DNA of 64,000 nt from Acidaminobacter sp. JC074 (lineage in GTDB: Bacteria; Bacillota; Clostridia; Peptostreptococcales; Acidaminobacteraceae), in NCBI RefSeq assembly GCF_022496765.1, contig NZ_VANV01000004.1, forward strand, positions 219,762-283,761, read 5' to 3'. The position numbers and the translations under genes are program-made. The notes beneath the pieces are model-generated. The model saw only the letters and a program-made list of their open reading frames with translations, searched no databases and was not told where the DNA came from. This document shows positions 17,812 to 25,542 of the stretch, one piece after another. The number at the start of each line of letters is the position of its first letter. The first letter of the stretch is position 1.

Positions 17812-19062
17812 ATGAAAAAATATATCCGTTATGCTGGTAACGAGAGAGTTAATGTCTGTATGATCAAAGCTTCTGATAAGACTGGTTTTGCAGATTATAA
17901 AAGAAAGATGTTAGGGTTACCTCAAAATATATTTTCACTTGCAGCTTGTTCACCAGAATGGGCAACCATTCAAATGATTGATGAGACTGTAGGTGTAAAA
18001 GTAGATTGGAAAACAAAAGCGGACATAGTAGTCGTGATGTTTCATACGCCTGATGCTATGAGAGCTTACGAAATTGCAGATAAATTTAAAAAGAAAGGCA
18101 TAACAGTCGTACTTGGTGGTCTTCATACCTCTTTTATGCAAGATGAAGCACTCAGTCATGCTGATGCTATTTTAATTGGAGAGTCAGAAGAGATTTGGGA
18201 AGAATTTTTAGAAGATTATTTAGCTGGTAGTCTTAAACAAAGATACATTCGTAAAACTGTGTTAGATATGAGTGATTTAAAGCCATATCCAACTGATATT
18301 ATACCTACAGAAGTTTATGATTACTCCTGGACTGTGACCGTTTCTAGGGGCTGTCCTAATAAGTGTTCTTATTGTACTGTACACAAGTTTTTTCCAACCT
18401 ACAGGAAAAGACCTATACAAGATATTGTTGAAGAAATCAAAAACGCCCCTACCGATTTTATAGAGCTAAAAGCAGATAATATGACCATTGACAGAGAATA
18501 CTGTTTGGAGCTTTTTAAAGCCATTGAACCCCTTAACATCATATGGATGACATGTTTAGAACCTGGCTTTGCAGAAGATAAAGAGCTAGTAGAGGCTGCA
18601 GCCAAGTCTGGTTTAAGAAGCATTCTACTTGGTATTGAAACACCATCAAGAGAAGCTCTAGTAGATAATAAGAAAGGTCAACTAGATCTAGATAAATTAA
18701 AAGAACATATAGCTTATTTACATTCGTTTGATATAGAAATCGATTCAGCCATGTTATTTGGTTTTGAAGATCATGATCAAGATATTTTTGAAAAGACATT
18801 AGACTTTGTTTTAGACATTGATATTGATGTGACTCATGGTGTTATACCGATTCCTTTTCCAGGTACTGAGTTATTTGTTAATTTAGAAGAGAAAGGTCGC
18901 TTAACAACTTATGACTGGTCTAAGTATGATGGTTCTTGGTTGGTATTTAGACATAGAAACTTTGAAGTTATGAAACTTTACAAGGATATTATGAAATTTG
19001 AAAAAGAGTTCAATAAAAAACACAAGAAAAGGGTATTTAAATGGCATAGTAGATGGTCATAA
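17812..19062 (+). CDS. B12-binding-domain-type radical SAM protein
   Basis: 416 residues. AAAGGAG precedes the ATG at 17812, which is preferred over 17794. Residues ~10-150 form a cobalamin-binding-like Rossmann domain (VVLGGLHTS, LIGESEEIWEEFL) but lack DxHxxG. The radical SAM barrel carries SRGCPNKCSYC with cluster cysteines C181, C185 and C188. Known for the class: the 4Fe-4S cluster cleaves SAM to a 5'-deoxyadenosyl radical. Substrate unknown. It is the first gene of a MerR-promoter operon with a small membrane protein 14 nt downstream. A cluster-less paralogue is encoded at 21080. Confidence 0.88.
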   Translation: MKKYIRYAGNERVNVCMIKASDKTGFADYKRKMLGLPQNIFSLAACSPEWATIQMIDETVGVKVDWKTKADIVVVMFHTPDAMRAYEIADKFKKKGITVVLGGLHTSFMQDEALSHADAILIGESEEIWEEFLEDYLAGSLKQRYIRKTVLDMSDLKPYPTDIIPTEVYDYSWTVTVSRGCPNKCSYCTVHKFFPTYRKRPIQDIVEEIKNAPTDFIELKADNMTIDREYCLELFKAIEPLNIIWMTCLEPGFAEDKELVEAAAKSGLRSILLGIETPSREALVDNKKGQLDLDKLKEHIAYLHSFDIEIDSAMLFGFEDHDQDIFEKTLDFVLDIDIDVTHGVIPIPFPGTELFVNLEEKGRLTTYDWSKYDGSWLVFRHRNFEVMKLYKDIMKFEKEFNKKHKKRVFKWHSRWS

Positions 19063-19076
19063 GAAAAGGAGTTAGT

Positions 19077-19259
19077 ATGTGGTTTATCATTTCAATTGTT
19101 TTGGTACTTTGGGTTTTGTACGACTTAATTAAGGGGGAAGTTTGGTCCTATTATAAAATATATAGGTCAAGTGAACCAGGTAAGTATTGGTTTTACATGC
19201 TCATTTGGTCACTTATAGCAGGTGCCAGCTTATACATGTCGATAGGTTCTTATTATTAG
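19077..19259 (+). CDS. Small membrane protein downstream of the radical SAM gene
   Basis: 60 residues starting MWFIISIVLVLWVLYDLIKG. The ATG at 19077 follows AAAAGGAG; the frame's earlier ATG overlaps the radical SAM gene without an RBS. Two helices (about 1-18 and 35-55) are predicted. No known family. Operon position suggests it works with the radical SAM protein, for example as a membrane anchor or leader-like partner. Confidence 0.65.
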   Translation: MWFIISIVLVLWVLYDLIKGEVWSYYKIYRSSEPGKYWFYMLIWSLIAGASLYMSIGSYY

Positions 19260-19273
19260 ACCTTTCATATCTT

Positions 19274-19312
19274 AATAATAACCAGTGAATGTCACTGGTT
19301 ATTATTTTTGGT
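19274..19312 (+). terminator. Terminator of the radical SAM operon
   Basis: Perfect 15-bp stem (AATAATAACCAGTGA and complement) with an ATG loop and T-rich tail. Confidence 0.88.
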
Positions 19313-19357
19313 TTAAACAGTCATGCTGAAGATTGCTGTATGTTGTCAATGATTGAA

Positions 19358-19795
19358 TTAACGGCGTCTAGTACCCAATTGGTAACCCAGTAGAAATACA
19401 ATGATCATAATGATGAAAGCGATATAATCATGATAAATAGTATAGTTAATGTCACTTAAGCCGATATTATTCAAGCTGGAAGTGATGATATTGATAGGAT
19501 AAAAGTTTAATTGTTTAATAAAGCTTAGTGCTCCACTAAAAGGAAGAAAAATTCTGTGAAAAGTAAGGTATCTATCCAAAAGGATTATAAGAGATATGAC
19601 ATTACAAAAGAACAAAGCTTCAAAAATATTTGATGAAATTTTTGTACTGTATTCTCCTAAAAAGAACCAAAGAACAATAAAAAGAAAGGCTATTGGTAGA
19701 AAAAGAAATTTTAACATAGGTATAAAGTAAATTAAAAACAATAGTAGCCCTGTGATGGATGGCACGATAGAGATGGCAAAAAGTTGTTTCTTCAT
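19358..19795 (-). CDS. Polytopic membrane protein of unknown function
   Basis: 145 residues with about four hydrophobic helices (12-30, 35-50, 60-75, 120-138) and a short basic C-terminus GTRRR. AGGAAA lies before the ATG on the minus strand. It is the only gene in this block on the minus strand apart from the MerR operon. No MerR-type promoter was seen upstream, so its link to the block is positional only. Confidence 0.65.
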   Translation of the reverse strand: MKKQLFAISIVPSITGLLLFLIYFIPMLKFLFLPIAFLFIVLWFFLGEYSTKISSNIFEALFFCNVISLIILLDRYLTFHRIFLPFSGALSFIKQLNFYPINIITSSLNNIGLSDINYTIYHDYIAFIIMIIVFLLGYQLGTRRR

Positions 19796-19919
19796 AATTT
19801 TCCTCGCTTGGTTTAAGATAAATGAACTCCATTATTATTTTATCATAAACTTTTTTAATCTAGTGGCTTCTTCCTAATAAACAGTATTTAAGCAGTTTGT
19901 TATTTTTTTTATTTTTTTG

Positions 19920-19950
19920 TTGACCTTACAGTTACTCTAAGATGTAACAT
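19920..19950 (+). promoter_or_regulatory. MerR-type promoter 2 (19-bp spacer)
   Basis: TTGACC at 19920-19925, a 19-bp spacer with TTACAGTTACTCTAAG, then TAACAT at 19945-19950. It drives the exported repeat protein and, past a weak hairpin, the radical SAM-like paralogue. Confidence 0.8.
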
Positions 19951-20016
19951 ACTAGATGTAGTAAGGTTAACCGATTGAAATAACACGTTTTGATATACTC
20001 ATGAAAGGAGTTTATT

Positions 20017-21027
20017 ATGTTAAAAAGATTTATGATTTTAGTATTGTCATTTGTAATGTTGCTCTCAAGTGTACCAGCATTTGCTGAAACAAATGACGAT
20101 TTGATTAAGAAGGTTGAAAAGTATGGTTTTGATTACACTTATGAGAAGTACCTAAACATTCTGCCTTTTGAAATGGTGGAAAAAGATAAAGAAGCTGCAA
20201 GAGGATTATTTAATGAGATTGGTTATGCTTTCTTTAGAAATGACTTAGAAAAGGCTAGAGAACTTTTAGATGAGTTTTATGGTATCATTTCTAAGTACTG
20301 GATGAATTCAAAGACCTTGAATGTACTTTTACCACTTGATGAGATGTTAAAAGAAGGTGGTCAGCTAATAACGCCAGAAGATGAAAAATCCTTAAGAGAT
20401 GCATATAAGAAGCTTGCAGAAATAAGAAATAAGAAAGACTTTGAAGCTTACTTTAAGCAAATTCAAGAAATATACAATGACTTTTATGATGTACTTGCTA
20501 AATCAATTGGTGATGTAAACAATGAATTGCAATTGGTTCAATACATCAAGGGTGCTGATAAACTGACAATTAAAGATTTATCCAACTATAACTTTAATGA
20601 TTATTTAGAAATTTTACCTTTCGATTTAAACGATTCAGATTATGCAAAAGGTAAAAAAATCTTCAAGGATATCATTGACCATCTTAAGGCGAATGAAGAC
20701 AAAGAAGCTAAGATTGATGTAGAGAAGTTAAATGATATTCTAGCACCTTATTGGATCAAGGATAAGACATTTAAGGCTTTATTGCCTCATGAATCTTATC
20801 AATACAAGGCTATCAATCATTTTTCAAGAAAGGGACAAATGGCCATGTTTGATGCATATAAGAAGGCTCAAGATGCATTTAAAGCAGTGAAGGAATCAAA
20901 GGAAATCTCAGACGAATTATATGATGAGTACTTTGAAGCAATCAATGATTATTACAAAGTATTTGGTCAACAAATAAGAGAGTACTATGGTGATTTCTTC
21001 GAAGAAGTTGTCTTCATCCGCTCTTAA
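20017..21027 (+). CDS. Exported two-repeat helical protein, unrecognised family
   Basis: 336 residues. Clear signal peptide (MLKRFMILVLSFVMLLSSVPAFA). The mature protein holds two ~150-residue units. Unit 1 runs from YEKYLNILPF through SKYWMNSKTLNVLLP; unit 2 from FNDYLEILPF through APYWIKDKTFKALLP. Each ends in a helix with a YY or FY pair. The protein is highly charged and helical with no enzymatic motif. A related two-unit protein with an N-terminal membrane anchor is encoded at 23350. MerR promoter 2 lies upstream. Probably an extracytoplasmic binding or assembly protein; no function is known to me. Confidence 0.8.
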   Translation: MLKRFMILVLSFVMLLSSVPAFAETNDDLIKKVEKYGFDYTYEKYLNILPFEMVEKDKEAARGLFNEIGYAFFRNDLEKARELLDEFYGIISKYWMNSKTLNVLLPLDEMLKEGGQLITPEDEKSLRDAYKKLAEIRNKKDFEAYFKQIQEIYNDFYDVLAKSIGDVNNELQLVQYIKGADKLTIKDLSNYNFNDYLEILPFDLNDSDYAKGKKIFKDIIDHLKANEDKEAKIDVEKLNDILAPYWIKDKTFKALLPHESYQYKAINHFSRKGQMAMFDAYKKAQDAFKAVKESKEISDELYDEYFEAINDYYKVFGQQIREYYGDFFEEVVFIRS

Positions 21028-21033
21028 CAGTCT

Positions 21034-21062
21034 AGCCACTATGCAATAGTATAGTGGCTTTT
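21034..21062 (+). terminator. Hairpin between two operon genes (attenuator-like)
   Basis: AGCCACTAT/ATAGTGGCT stem with an 8-nt loop, followed by only four T before an A-rich RBS region. A weak terminator would reduce but not block transcription into the downstream gene. Confidence 0.6.
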
Positions 21063-21079
21063 AAAGAAAGGAAGAATTG

Positions 21080-22114
21080 TTGAATAATTTCTATAGACCA
21101 TCATTGGTTTCAAAAGAGGAAACCTTAGACCTACTGATCATTAAAGTATCTGACAAGCCAATAAAAATGGAAGACCGATACGGTATACCAGATGATTTGT
21201 TTTCTTTAGCTGCTGCGACACCAACTTGGGTAAAAGTAATCCTTGTTGACATGACAATTGGGATGACGATAGATTACAGTTTAAAAGCTGATTTAGTAAT
21301 CATCTTAACAGATGAATTTTCGCTTACTCATGCATATAATATTTCTGATAAATTTAGATTACTGGGTAAATTAACCATATTATCTGGACAGGTATTAGAT
21401 GAAGCTTCTGCTTTAGATCACTCAGACAGTATCGTTTTAGGGAACTTTGCAGACATTTTGGAGGAAACTTTATTAGACTACAATAAAGAAGGCATAAAAT
21501 CAAAATACACATGTACAACTTCAACTCTTAGGCCTTATCCTTCAGATATTATTCCAGCATCTTATTACAATTACACTTGGAGTATAGTCCTATCTAGAGA
21601 TGGCTTTTATAGACCGATTGATGATATTGTCGATGAGATCCTAACCTGTGGTACTGATTTTATTGAGTTGATTACAGATGATAATCAATATAAAATTGAA
21701 ATTCTTGATCGAATTAGAGAGCTAGACATCATTTGGTTTTCGCGCGTAGGCATGACTTTTTTCGATAATATGCAAATGGTAAGAACTTCTATAGATAGCG
21801 GATTACGTTATATAATTGTTGATCTTGATGACAAGGAGCTACAAACCAGTATGGATAGCTTATATCATGTGATTGCCTATCTTCATGAATATGATGTAAA
21901 GATAAGTTTGATGATACATACTCAAATTACTAAACCCGATATAGAAGTCTTATATGACTACGTCTTAGATCTTTATAGCCGTTCTTTGGATTCGATTTAT
22001 TGGTTAGGCTGTGGCAAACACATAGATTTATATGATTATGTGAATCTTAAGGTGATAAAAAGAGATTACGATTGGAAGACTAGGTGGGGGTCTTATCAGA
22101 GTTATGATTACTAA
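21080..22114 (+). CDS. Radical SAM paralogue lacking the iron-sulfur cluster motif
   Basis: 344 residues, starting at TTG 21080, 5 nt after AAAGGAAG (TTG 21077 is an alternative). It aligns along its length with the radical SAM protein at 17812: FSLAAATPTW against FSLAACSPEW, LRPYPSDIIP against LKPYPTDIIP, RPIDDIVDEI against RPIQDIVEEI. The stretch holding CxxxCxxC is replaced by DGFY right after SR at 172-173, so no SAM-binding cluster can form. GGLH of the partner is also changed to SGQV. Probably a pseudoenzyme partner or regulator. The intact frame argues against random decay. Confidence 0.82.
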   Translation: MNNFYRPSLVSKEETLDLLIIKVSDKPIKMEDRYGIPDDLFSLAAATPTWVKVILVDMTIGMTIDYSLKADLVIILTDEFSLTHAYNISDKFRLLGKLTILSGQVLDEASALDHSDSIVLGNFADILEETLLDYNKEGIKSKYTCTTSTLRPYPSDIIPASYYNYTWSIVLSRDGFYRPIDDIVDEILTCGTDFIELITDDNQYKIEILDRIRELDIIWFSRVGMTFFDNMQMVRTSIDSGLRYIIVDLDDKELQTSMDSLYHVIAYLHEYDVKISLMIHTQITKPDIEVLYDYVLDLYSRSLDSIYWLGCGKHIDLYDYVNLKVIKRDYDWKTRWGSYQSYDY

Positions 22115-22143
22115 AAAAACAAAGAATCAAGTTGATCCTTTGT
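22113..22143 (-). terminator. Terminator of the MerR operon
   Basis: ACAAAG-ATCAA / TTGAT-CTTTGT stem with one mismatch; the A-run at 22113-22119 gives the minus-strand U-tract. It also ends the plus-strand gene. Confidence 0.75.
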
Positions 22144-22147
22144 CTAG

Positions 22148-22927
22148 TTATTCGAGAATTTGTATTTGATACTCTGCAATGTATGATGCATCAGTAATGA
22201 TAGAAGTTGGGTCAATCTTTAATAAAAGCTTGTCTGCACCATGAATATTATTATCATACATATATGTCATCATTTCCTCATATCTTACGTCATATTCTTC
22301 GTCTTTAGAAATTTTAAAACGATAACATAAATATGGCGCTTTTGGAAAAGAAGTATAAGGCATCTTGTATCGGTCTGGCTTATCAATAAAGCCATGTATT
22401 TTACTGCTGTCTGTAAAAATGTAATAGTCTTCTTTTTTATAGATATTGGTCATATCCACACCTTTACTTGAAAAGAGATCATAAAGCTCTTTTATAGAGA
22501 GTTTCGCTTCATATGAATCTTCACTGATATGATAAACATGTCTTGTATTGATCTTTCTAATTTCGAAAACATGATCCTTATCTGTGATACTTTTTAGAGT
22601 ATTCTTTCTCATTTGGATTTCCTTCTGAATTTTTATCAGTTTTTCGATTTCTGCTTTTAAAAGATCTTCTGACTGATTTAAGGCAGACTCATATGTTTTA
22701 ACATTGAAATCATCTAGTAGTTGCTTCAGTTCTTTAATTGGGATTTTACTGTCTCTTAGTAGCATCAGAATATTGTATTTTATGAGTTGGTCAGAGTCGT
22801 ACAAGCGATAGCCTTTTTCATTGATTTCAGCAGGCTCGATAAGGCCCTCTTTCTCATAATATCTGATGTTAAATGTAGATGTATCTAAAAATCTTGCCAG
22901 TTCTCCGATTGTTAATAAATCTCTCAT
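22148..22927 (-). CDS. MerR-family regulator with BmrR/GyrI-like effector domain
   Basis: 259 residues. Winged helix-turn-helix LLTIGELARFLDTSTFNIRYYEKEGLI at 4-30, then GYRLYDSDQL. A dimerisation helix spans about 75-112. The C-terminal ~145 residues resemble the GyrI-like multidrug-binding fold of BmrR/TipA, ending IAEYQIQIL. MerR activators remodel promoters with 19-bp spacers. Five such promoters with a shared dyad lie within 8 kb, including one for this operon, so this is almost certainly their regulator. No Cys metal site is visible, so an organic effector is likelier than a metal. Confidence 0.9.
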   Translation of the reverse strand: MRDLLTIGELARFLDTSTFNIRYYEKEGLIEPAEINEKGYRLYDSDQLIKYNILMLLRDSKIPIKELKQLLDDFNVKTYESALNQSEDLLKAEIEKLIKIQKEIQMRKNTLKSITDKDHVFEIRKINTRHVYHISEDSYEAKLSIKELYDLFSSKGVDMTNIYKKEDYYIFTDSSKIHGFIDKPDRYKMPYTSFPKAPYLCYRFKISKDEEYDVRYEEMMTYMYDNNIHGADKLLLKIDPTSIITDASYIAEYQIQILE

Positions 22928-22939
22928 TTTATTCTTCCT

Positions 22940-23215
22940 TTATAAATAATAGAACAAGTACATCAACTTGATGATTAAAGGTTCAGCTAGTACATAAAGC
23001 CCACCCAATAACCATATGGAACAGGTTATATAGTAGAGTATAGGGTTAGCATCTCTTGAAACATCTTCAAGTATGAAGGCATAGCCGGACTGTAAATCTT
23101 GTATGGCCCATGTTAAATAAAGTATACCAAATAAAATAGGCATATCAAATATAGTAGCAGTAATAACCATCAAAAGCCCAAGTATAGCCAAAATCTTTGT
23201 TTCACCTATGTTCAT
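22940..23215 (-). CDS. Small three-helix membrane protein in the MerR operon
   Basis: 91 residues. Helices at about 8-23, 25-42 and 58-85. AAAGGTTGTG precedes the ATG. First gene of the MerR operon, 12 nt before merR, and transcribed from MerR promoter 5. No family recognised. It may sense or transport the effector. Confidence 0.7.
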   Translation of the reverse strand: MNIGETKILAILGLLMVITATIFDMPILFGILYLTWAIQDLQSGYAFILEDVSRDANPILYYITCSIWLLGGLYVLAEPLIIKLMYLFYYL

Positions 23216-23238
23216 ATAATCACAACCTTTCTTTCTTT

Positions 23239-23269
23239 ATCATACAGGTTAGAGTCGCTTTAAGCTCAA
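23239..23269 (-). promoter_or_regulatory. MerR-type promoter 5 (minus strand, autoregulatory)
   Basis: Read on the minus strand: TTGAGC, a 19-bp spacer with TTAAAGCGACTCTAAC, then TATGAT. It is divergent from promoter 3, with the two -35 elements 25 bp apart. It is the most diverged copy of the dyad, fitting weaker autoregulation. Confidence 0.75.
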
Positions 23270-23294
23270 GTCTCAATATTCAAGTTTTCTATAT

Positions 23295-23325
23295 TTGACA
23301 TTACAGTTGCTCTAAGGTCTATACT
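23295..23325 (+). promoter_or_regulatory. MerR-type promoter 3 (19-bp spacer)
   Basis: TTGACA at 23295-23300, a 19-bp spacer with TTACAGTTGCTCTAAG, then TATACT at 23320-23325. The RBS AGAGGAGG and the ATG at 23350 follow closely. It should also transcribe the Rieske gene. Confidence 0.82.
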
Positions 23326-23349
23326 CTTAATTAGTAAAGAGGAGGCATT

Positions 23350-24186
23350 ATGTTAGAAAAATTAAAACCATTTCTATTGGCTGTTGTGATTGCAATAGTT
23401 ATACAAACCATTACTTTTTTTGTACCGGATTATAACAGTGGTGAGAATCAAGAAAAAGAGCAAGTAATCATCGAAGAGATTAGAAAATCTATTGACTATG
23501 AGGCTTATCTTAAAGCCTTGCCATTCAGTTTAGGTATTGAAGACAAAGAGGCTCTTGAAGTCACTTTCGAAGAAATTGTAGATTTGTTTAACGTAGGAAA
23601 GAAGGATCAAGTAAAAGGTAAACTGGATGAAATTGAACAAGTTCTAGATAAGTACTGGTATTCAGAAGATTATTTATCAAAGCTTGTTGATATAGAAATC
23701 GATGATCAGTTTCTATTATACGAGGATGCTGAAAACTTAAAGAAACTGAAGGAAAAAATCTTCTTAGATAGACCGATTGACAAGAATACCTTATTTAAAT
23801 CTGTTGGCTTATTTTATGAAAAATATTATGAAAGCCTCAATAATCTCTATAGCACTTATAGAGATGAGATAAAAAACAATCAGTTGATTGTTCTTGAGCT
23901 TGAAGATAAGATCATTAAGAAAATTAAAGCACCTACAGTTACTGAGGTTGATTATGATTATGAGACTTTTTTAAACTCAAGGTTATTTATGATGACTGAT
24001 GAGGTATATACAAATATGTATGATGACTTTATGAAAGCCAAATTAAAAGGTGATCAAGATGCTATTAAAGAGATGCATGAAAGGATGAAAGACTTTTGGT
24101 TCGACAAAGATATAAAAAAGAGTTTTCTACCCATTGAGACATATAAGTTAACATTCTCTGCTTTCAAAGAAGCAGATGTGAAATGA
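23350..24186 (+). CDS. Membrane-anchored relative of the 20017 repeat protein, stopped by in-frame TGA
   Basis: 278 residues to the TGA at 24184. The N-terminal hydrophobic helix (about 8-27, LLAVVIAIVIQTITFFV) looks like an uncleaved anchor. Unit 1 starts DYEAYLKALPF and reaches DKYWYSEDYLSKL; unit 2 starts YDYETFLNSRLF and reaches KDFWFDKDIKKSFLP. The frame stays open for another 56 codons after the TGA and ends overlapping the Rieske start. Comparison with the paralogue shows the TGA falls inside unit 2, so the product is truncated unless the stop is read through. Confidence 0.78.
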   Translation: MLEKLKPFLLAVVIAIVIQTITFFVPDYNSGENQEKEQVIIEEIRKSIDYEAYLKALPFSLGIEDKEALEVTFEEIVDLFNVGKKDQVKGKLDEIEQVLDKYWYSEDYLSKLVDIEIDDQFLLYEDAENLKKLKEKIFLDRPIDKNTLFKSVGLFYEKYYESLNNLYSTYRDEIKNNQLIVLELEDKIIKKIKAPTVTEVDYDYETFLNSRLFMMTDEVYTNMYDDFMKAKLKGDQDAIKEMHERMKDFWFDKDIKKSFLPIETYKLTFSAFKEADVK

Positions 24187-24357
24187 TTAGAGGACTTATA
24201 TCAGGCCTATGATAGCGAGAATGAAGATGTGATCTCTATGTTAGAAAGTTTGATCTTATTTAATACTCAAATAGGCAAATCACAGAAAGAGGTGTTTGCT
24301 GACTATTATAAACCTTATGCTTTAGAACAGTTTTTAGTAGACAAGGAGGATGAATGA
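24187..24357 (+). pseudogene. Continuation of the 23350 frame beyond the in-frame TGA
   Basis: Open for 56 codons: LEDLYQAYDSENEDV, then KEVFADYYKPYALEQFL, ending at TGA 24355-24357. It matches the end of repeat unit 2 in the 20017 protein (FDAYKKAQ, DYYKVFG). This shows the original gene ran to 24357, with the usual ATGA overlap with the Rieske gene. The aligned paralogue position is a glycine or neighbour, so GGA or AGA to TGA is a plausible single change. Confidence 0.75.
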
Positions 24358-25454
24358 TGTATAAGTTACCATTAGAGGCCTACACAAGTGAATCGTGGTT
24401 TAAAAACGAACAAGAAAAGATTTTTTCAAACACATGGCAGTTTGTAGGATTTATAGAGGATTTTAAAGAAACTGGTGACCATAAATGTGTAAACTTCGGC
24501 GATCTTCATCTGATGGTTGTTTTAGGAGAAGATAAAAAACTTTCGGCCCTTCATACAGCATGCTGTCATAGAGGCAACCGTTTAAAAGAGGTTCAGGGTA
24601 ATAAGATTATTTGTCCTTATCATAGGTGGGCATATGATTTAAAGGGTCAGTTAATCGCAGCACCTGAATCAAGAGAGTTGCACGAATTTAATAAAGAAGA
24701 TATACACCTAGTAAGAGGCTCGGTAGTAAGATGGAAAACACTTGTTTTTGCCCATCCAAAAGAAGATGCACCAGATTTTTATGAACATGTATCAGAACTT
24801 GAAAACTTTATGGGTCCTCATAAACCAGAATTATTAGAAGAATACCATGATGAAAATAACGTCTATCTTGCTCACTGCAATTGGAAGTTATTCTGTGAAA
24901 ATTATATGGATGGTTACCACCTGCCTTACTTGCATTCAGAGACCCTTTACATGTATGACCACAGCAAGCAAGTATCGAGATATGCTGGAGACCACTGGGC
25001 TTTCTATGAACCACTTACAAAGGATTATGAAAACAATATTGGCAAGTACGGTTATGAAGCTATAGACCATATTCCTAAAGAAAAACTAGGAGCTTATGTT
25101 CATCTACTTTTTCCTAATCTAGGTATCACGGAATCGGAATCTACTTGGACAGTGCTTCAGATCCTGCCATTAGAGGTTAATAAAACACTTTTGATTTTTA
25201 GGTCTAAAGTCATGCCATCTTATAAGAATAAATCTTGGTTTAAAAAGAAAGAGAAAAAGCCTATTGAAGTGAGTGACTTTAATGAGCCATTGAAGTCATA
25301 TGATTTTATGATTGAAGACATGTATGTGTGTGAACAAATTCAAAAGAATATGGAAAACAAGACTTTTACAACAGGCCCACTACATGAGACTAAAGAAGCT
25401 TCATTTGAAGGCTTTCACGATGTCATTTTACAATATATGAACCATGCCAGATGA
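24354..25454 (+). CDS. Rieske non-heme iron oxygenase, alpha-subunit-like
   Basis: 366 residues. The Rieske 2Fe-2S motif is C70-x-H72 and C87-x2-H90. The mononuclear iron motif is intact: ENYMDGYHLPYLH with D186, H189 and H194. The family uses O2 and an external reductase for hydroxylation, demethylation or desaturation. No reductase or ferredoxin gene is adjacent. The ATG follows AAGGAGG and overlaps the stop of the previous frame (24357 is an alternative start). It is controlled by MerR promoter 3. The presence of an O2-using enzyme is notable next to radical SAM genes. Confidence 0.9.
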   Translation: MMYKLPLEAYTSESWFKNEQEKIFSNTWQFVGFIEDFKETGDHKCVNFGDLHLMVVLGEDKKLSALHTACCHRGNRLKEVQGNKIICPYHRWAYDLKGQLIAAPESRELHEFNKEDIHLVRGSVVRWKTLVFAHPKEDAPDFYEHVSELENFMGPHKPELLEEYHDENNVYLAHCNWKLFCENYMDGYHLPYLHSETLYMYDHSKQVSRYAGDHWAFYEPLTKDYENNIGKYGYEAIDHIPKEKLGAYVHLLFPNLGITESESTWTVLQILPLEVNKTLLIFRSKVMPSYKNKSWFKKKEKKPIEVSDFNEPLKSYDFMIEDMYVCEQIQKNMENKTFTTGPLHETKEASFEGFHDVILQYMNHAR

Positions 25455-25470
25455 AAATCTGTTTTTTTTC
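25448..25470 (+). terminator. Terminator of the Rieske gene
   Basis: CAGAT/ATCTG stem with GAAA loop overlapping the stop codon, then eight T. Confidence 0.75.
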
Positions 25471-25481
25471 TTTTTTGAGTC

Positions 25482-25512
25482 TTGACCTTATAGTCACTCT
25501 AAGATGTAATCT
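25482..25512 (+). promoter_or_regulatory. MerR-type promoter 4 (19-bp spacer) for metK-MATE
   Basis: TTGACC at 25482-25487, a 19-bp spacer with TTATAGTCACTCTAAG, then TAATCT at 25507-25512. Only about 30 nt remain to the metK start, leaving no room for an S-box riboswitch. Confidence 0.82.
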
Positions 25513-25542
25513 TATGTTAACAAAGAACTTAAGGAGAATTTT

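Noticed and set aside
19620..19832. Overlapping minus-strand frame at the 19358 membrane protein
   Set aside because: Out-of-frame shadow of the same gene; the 19358-19795 frame has the RBS and a membrane-protein profile.
25455..25542. SAM riboswitch before metK
   Set aside because: Only 88 nt are available, filled by a terminator and the MerR-type promoter; no S-box elements are visible.
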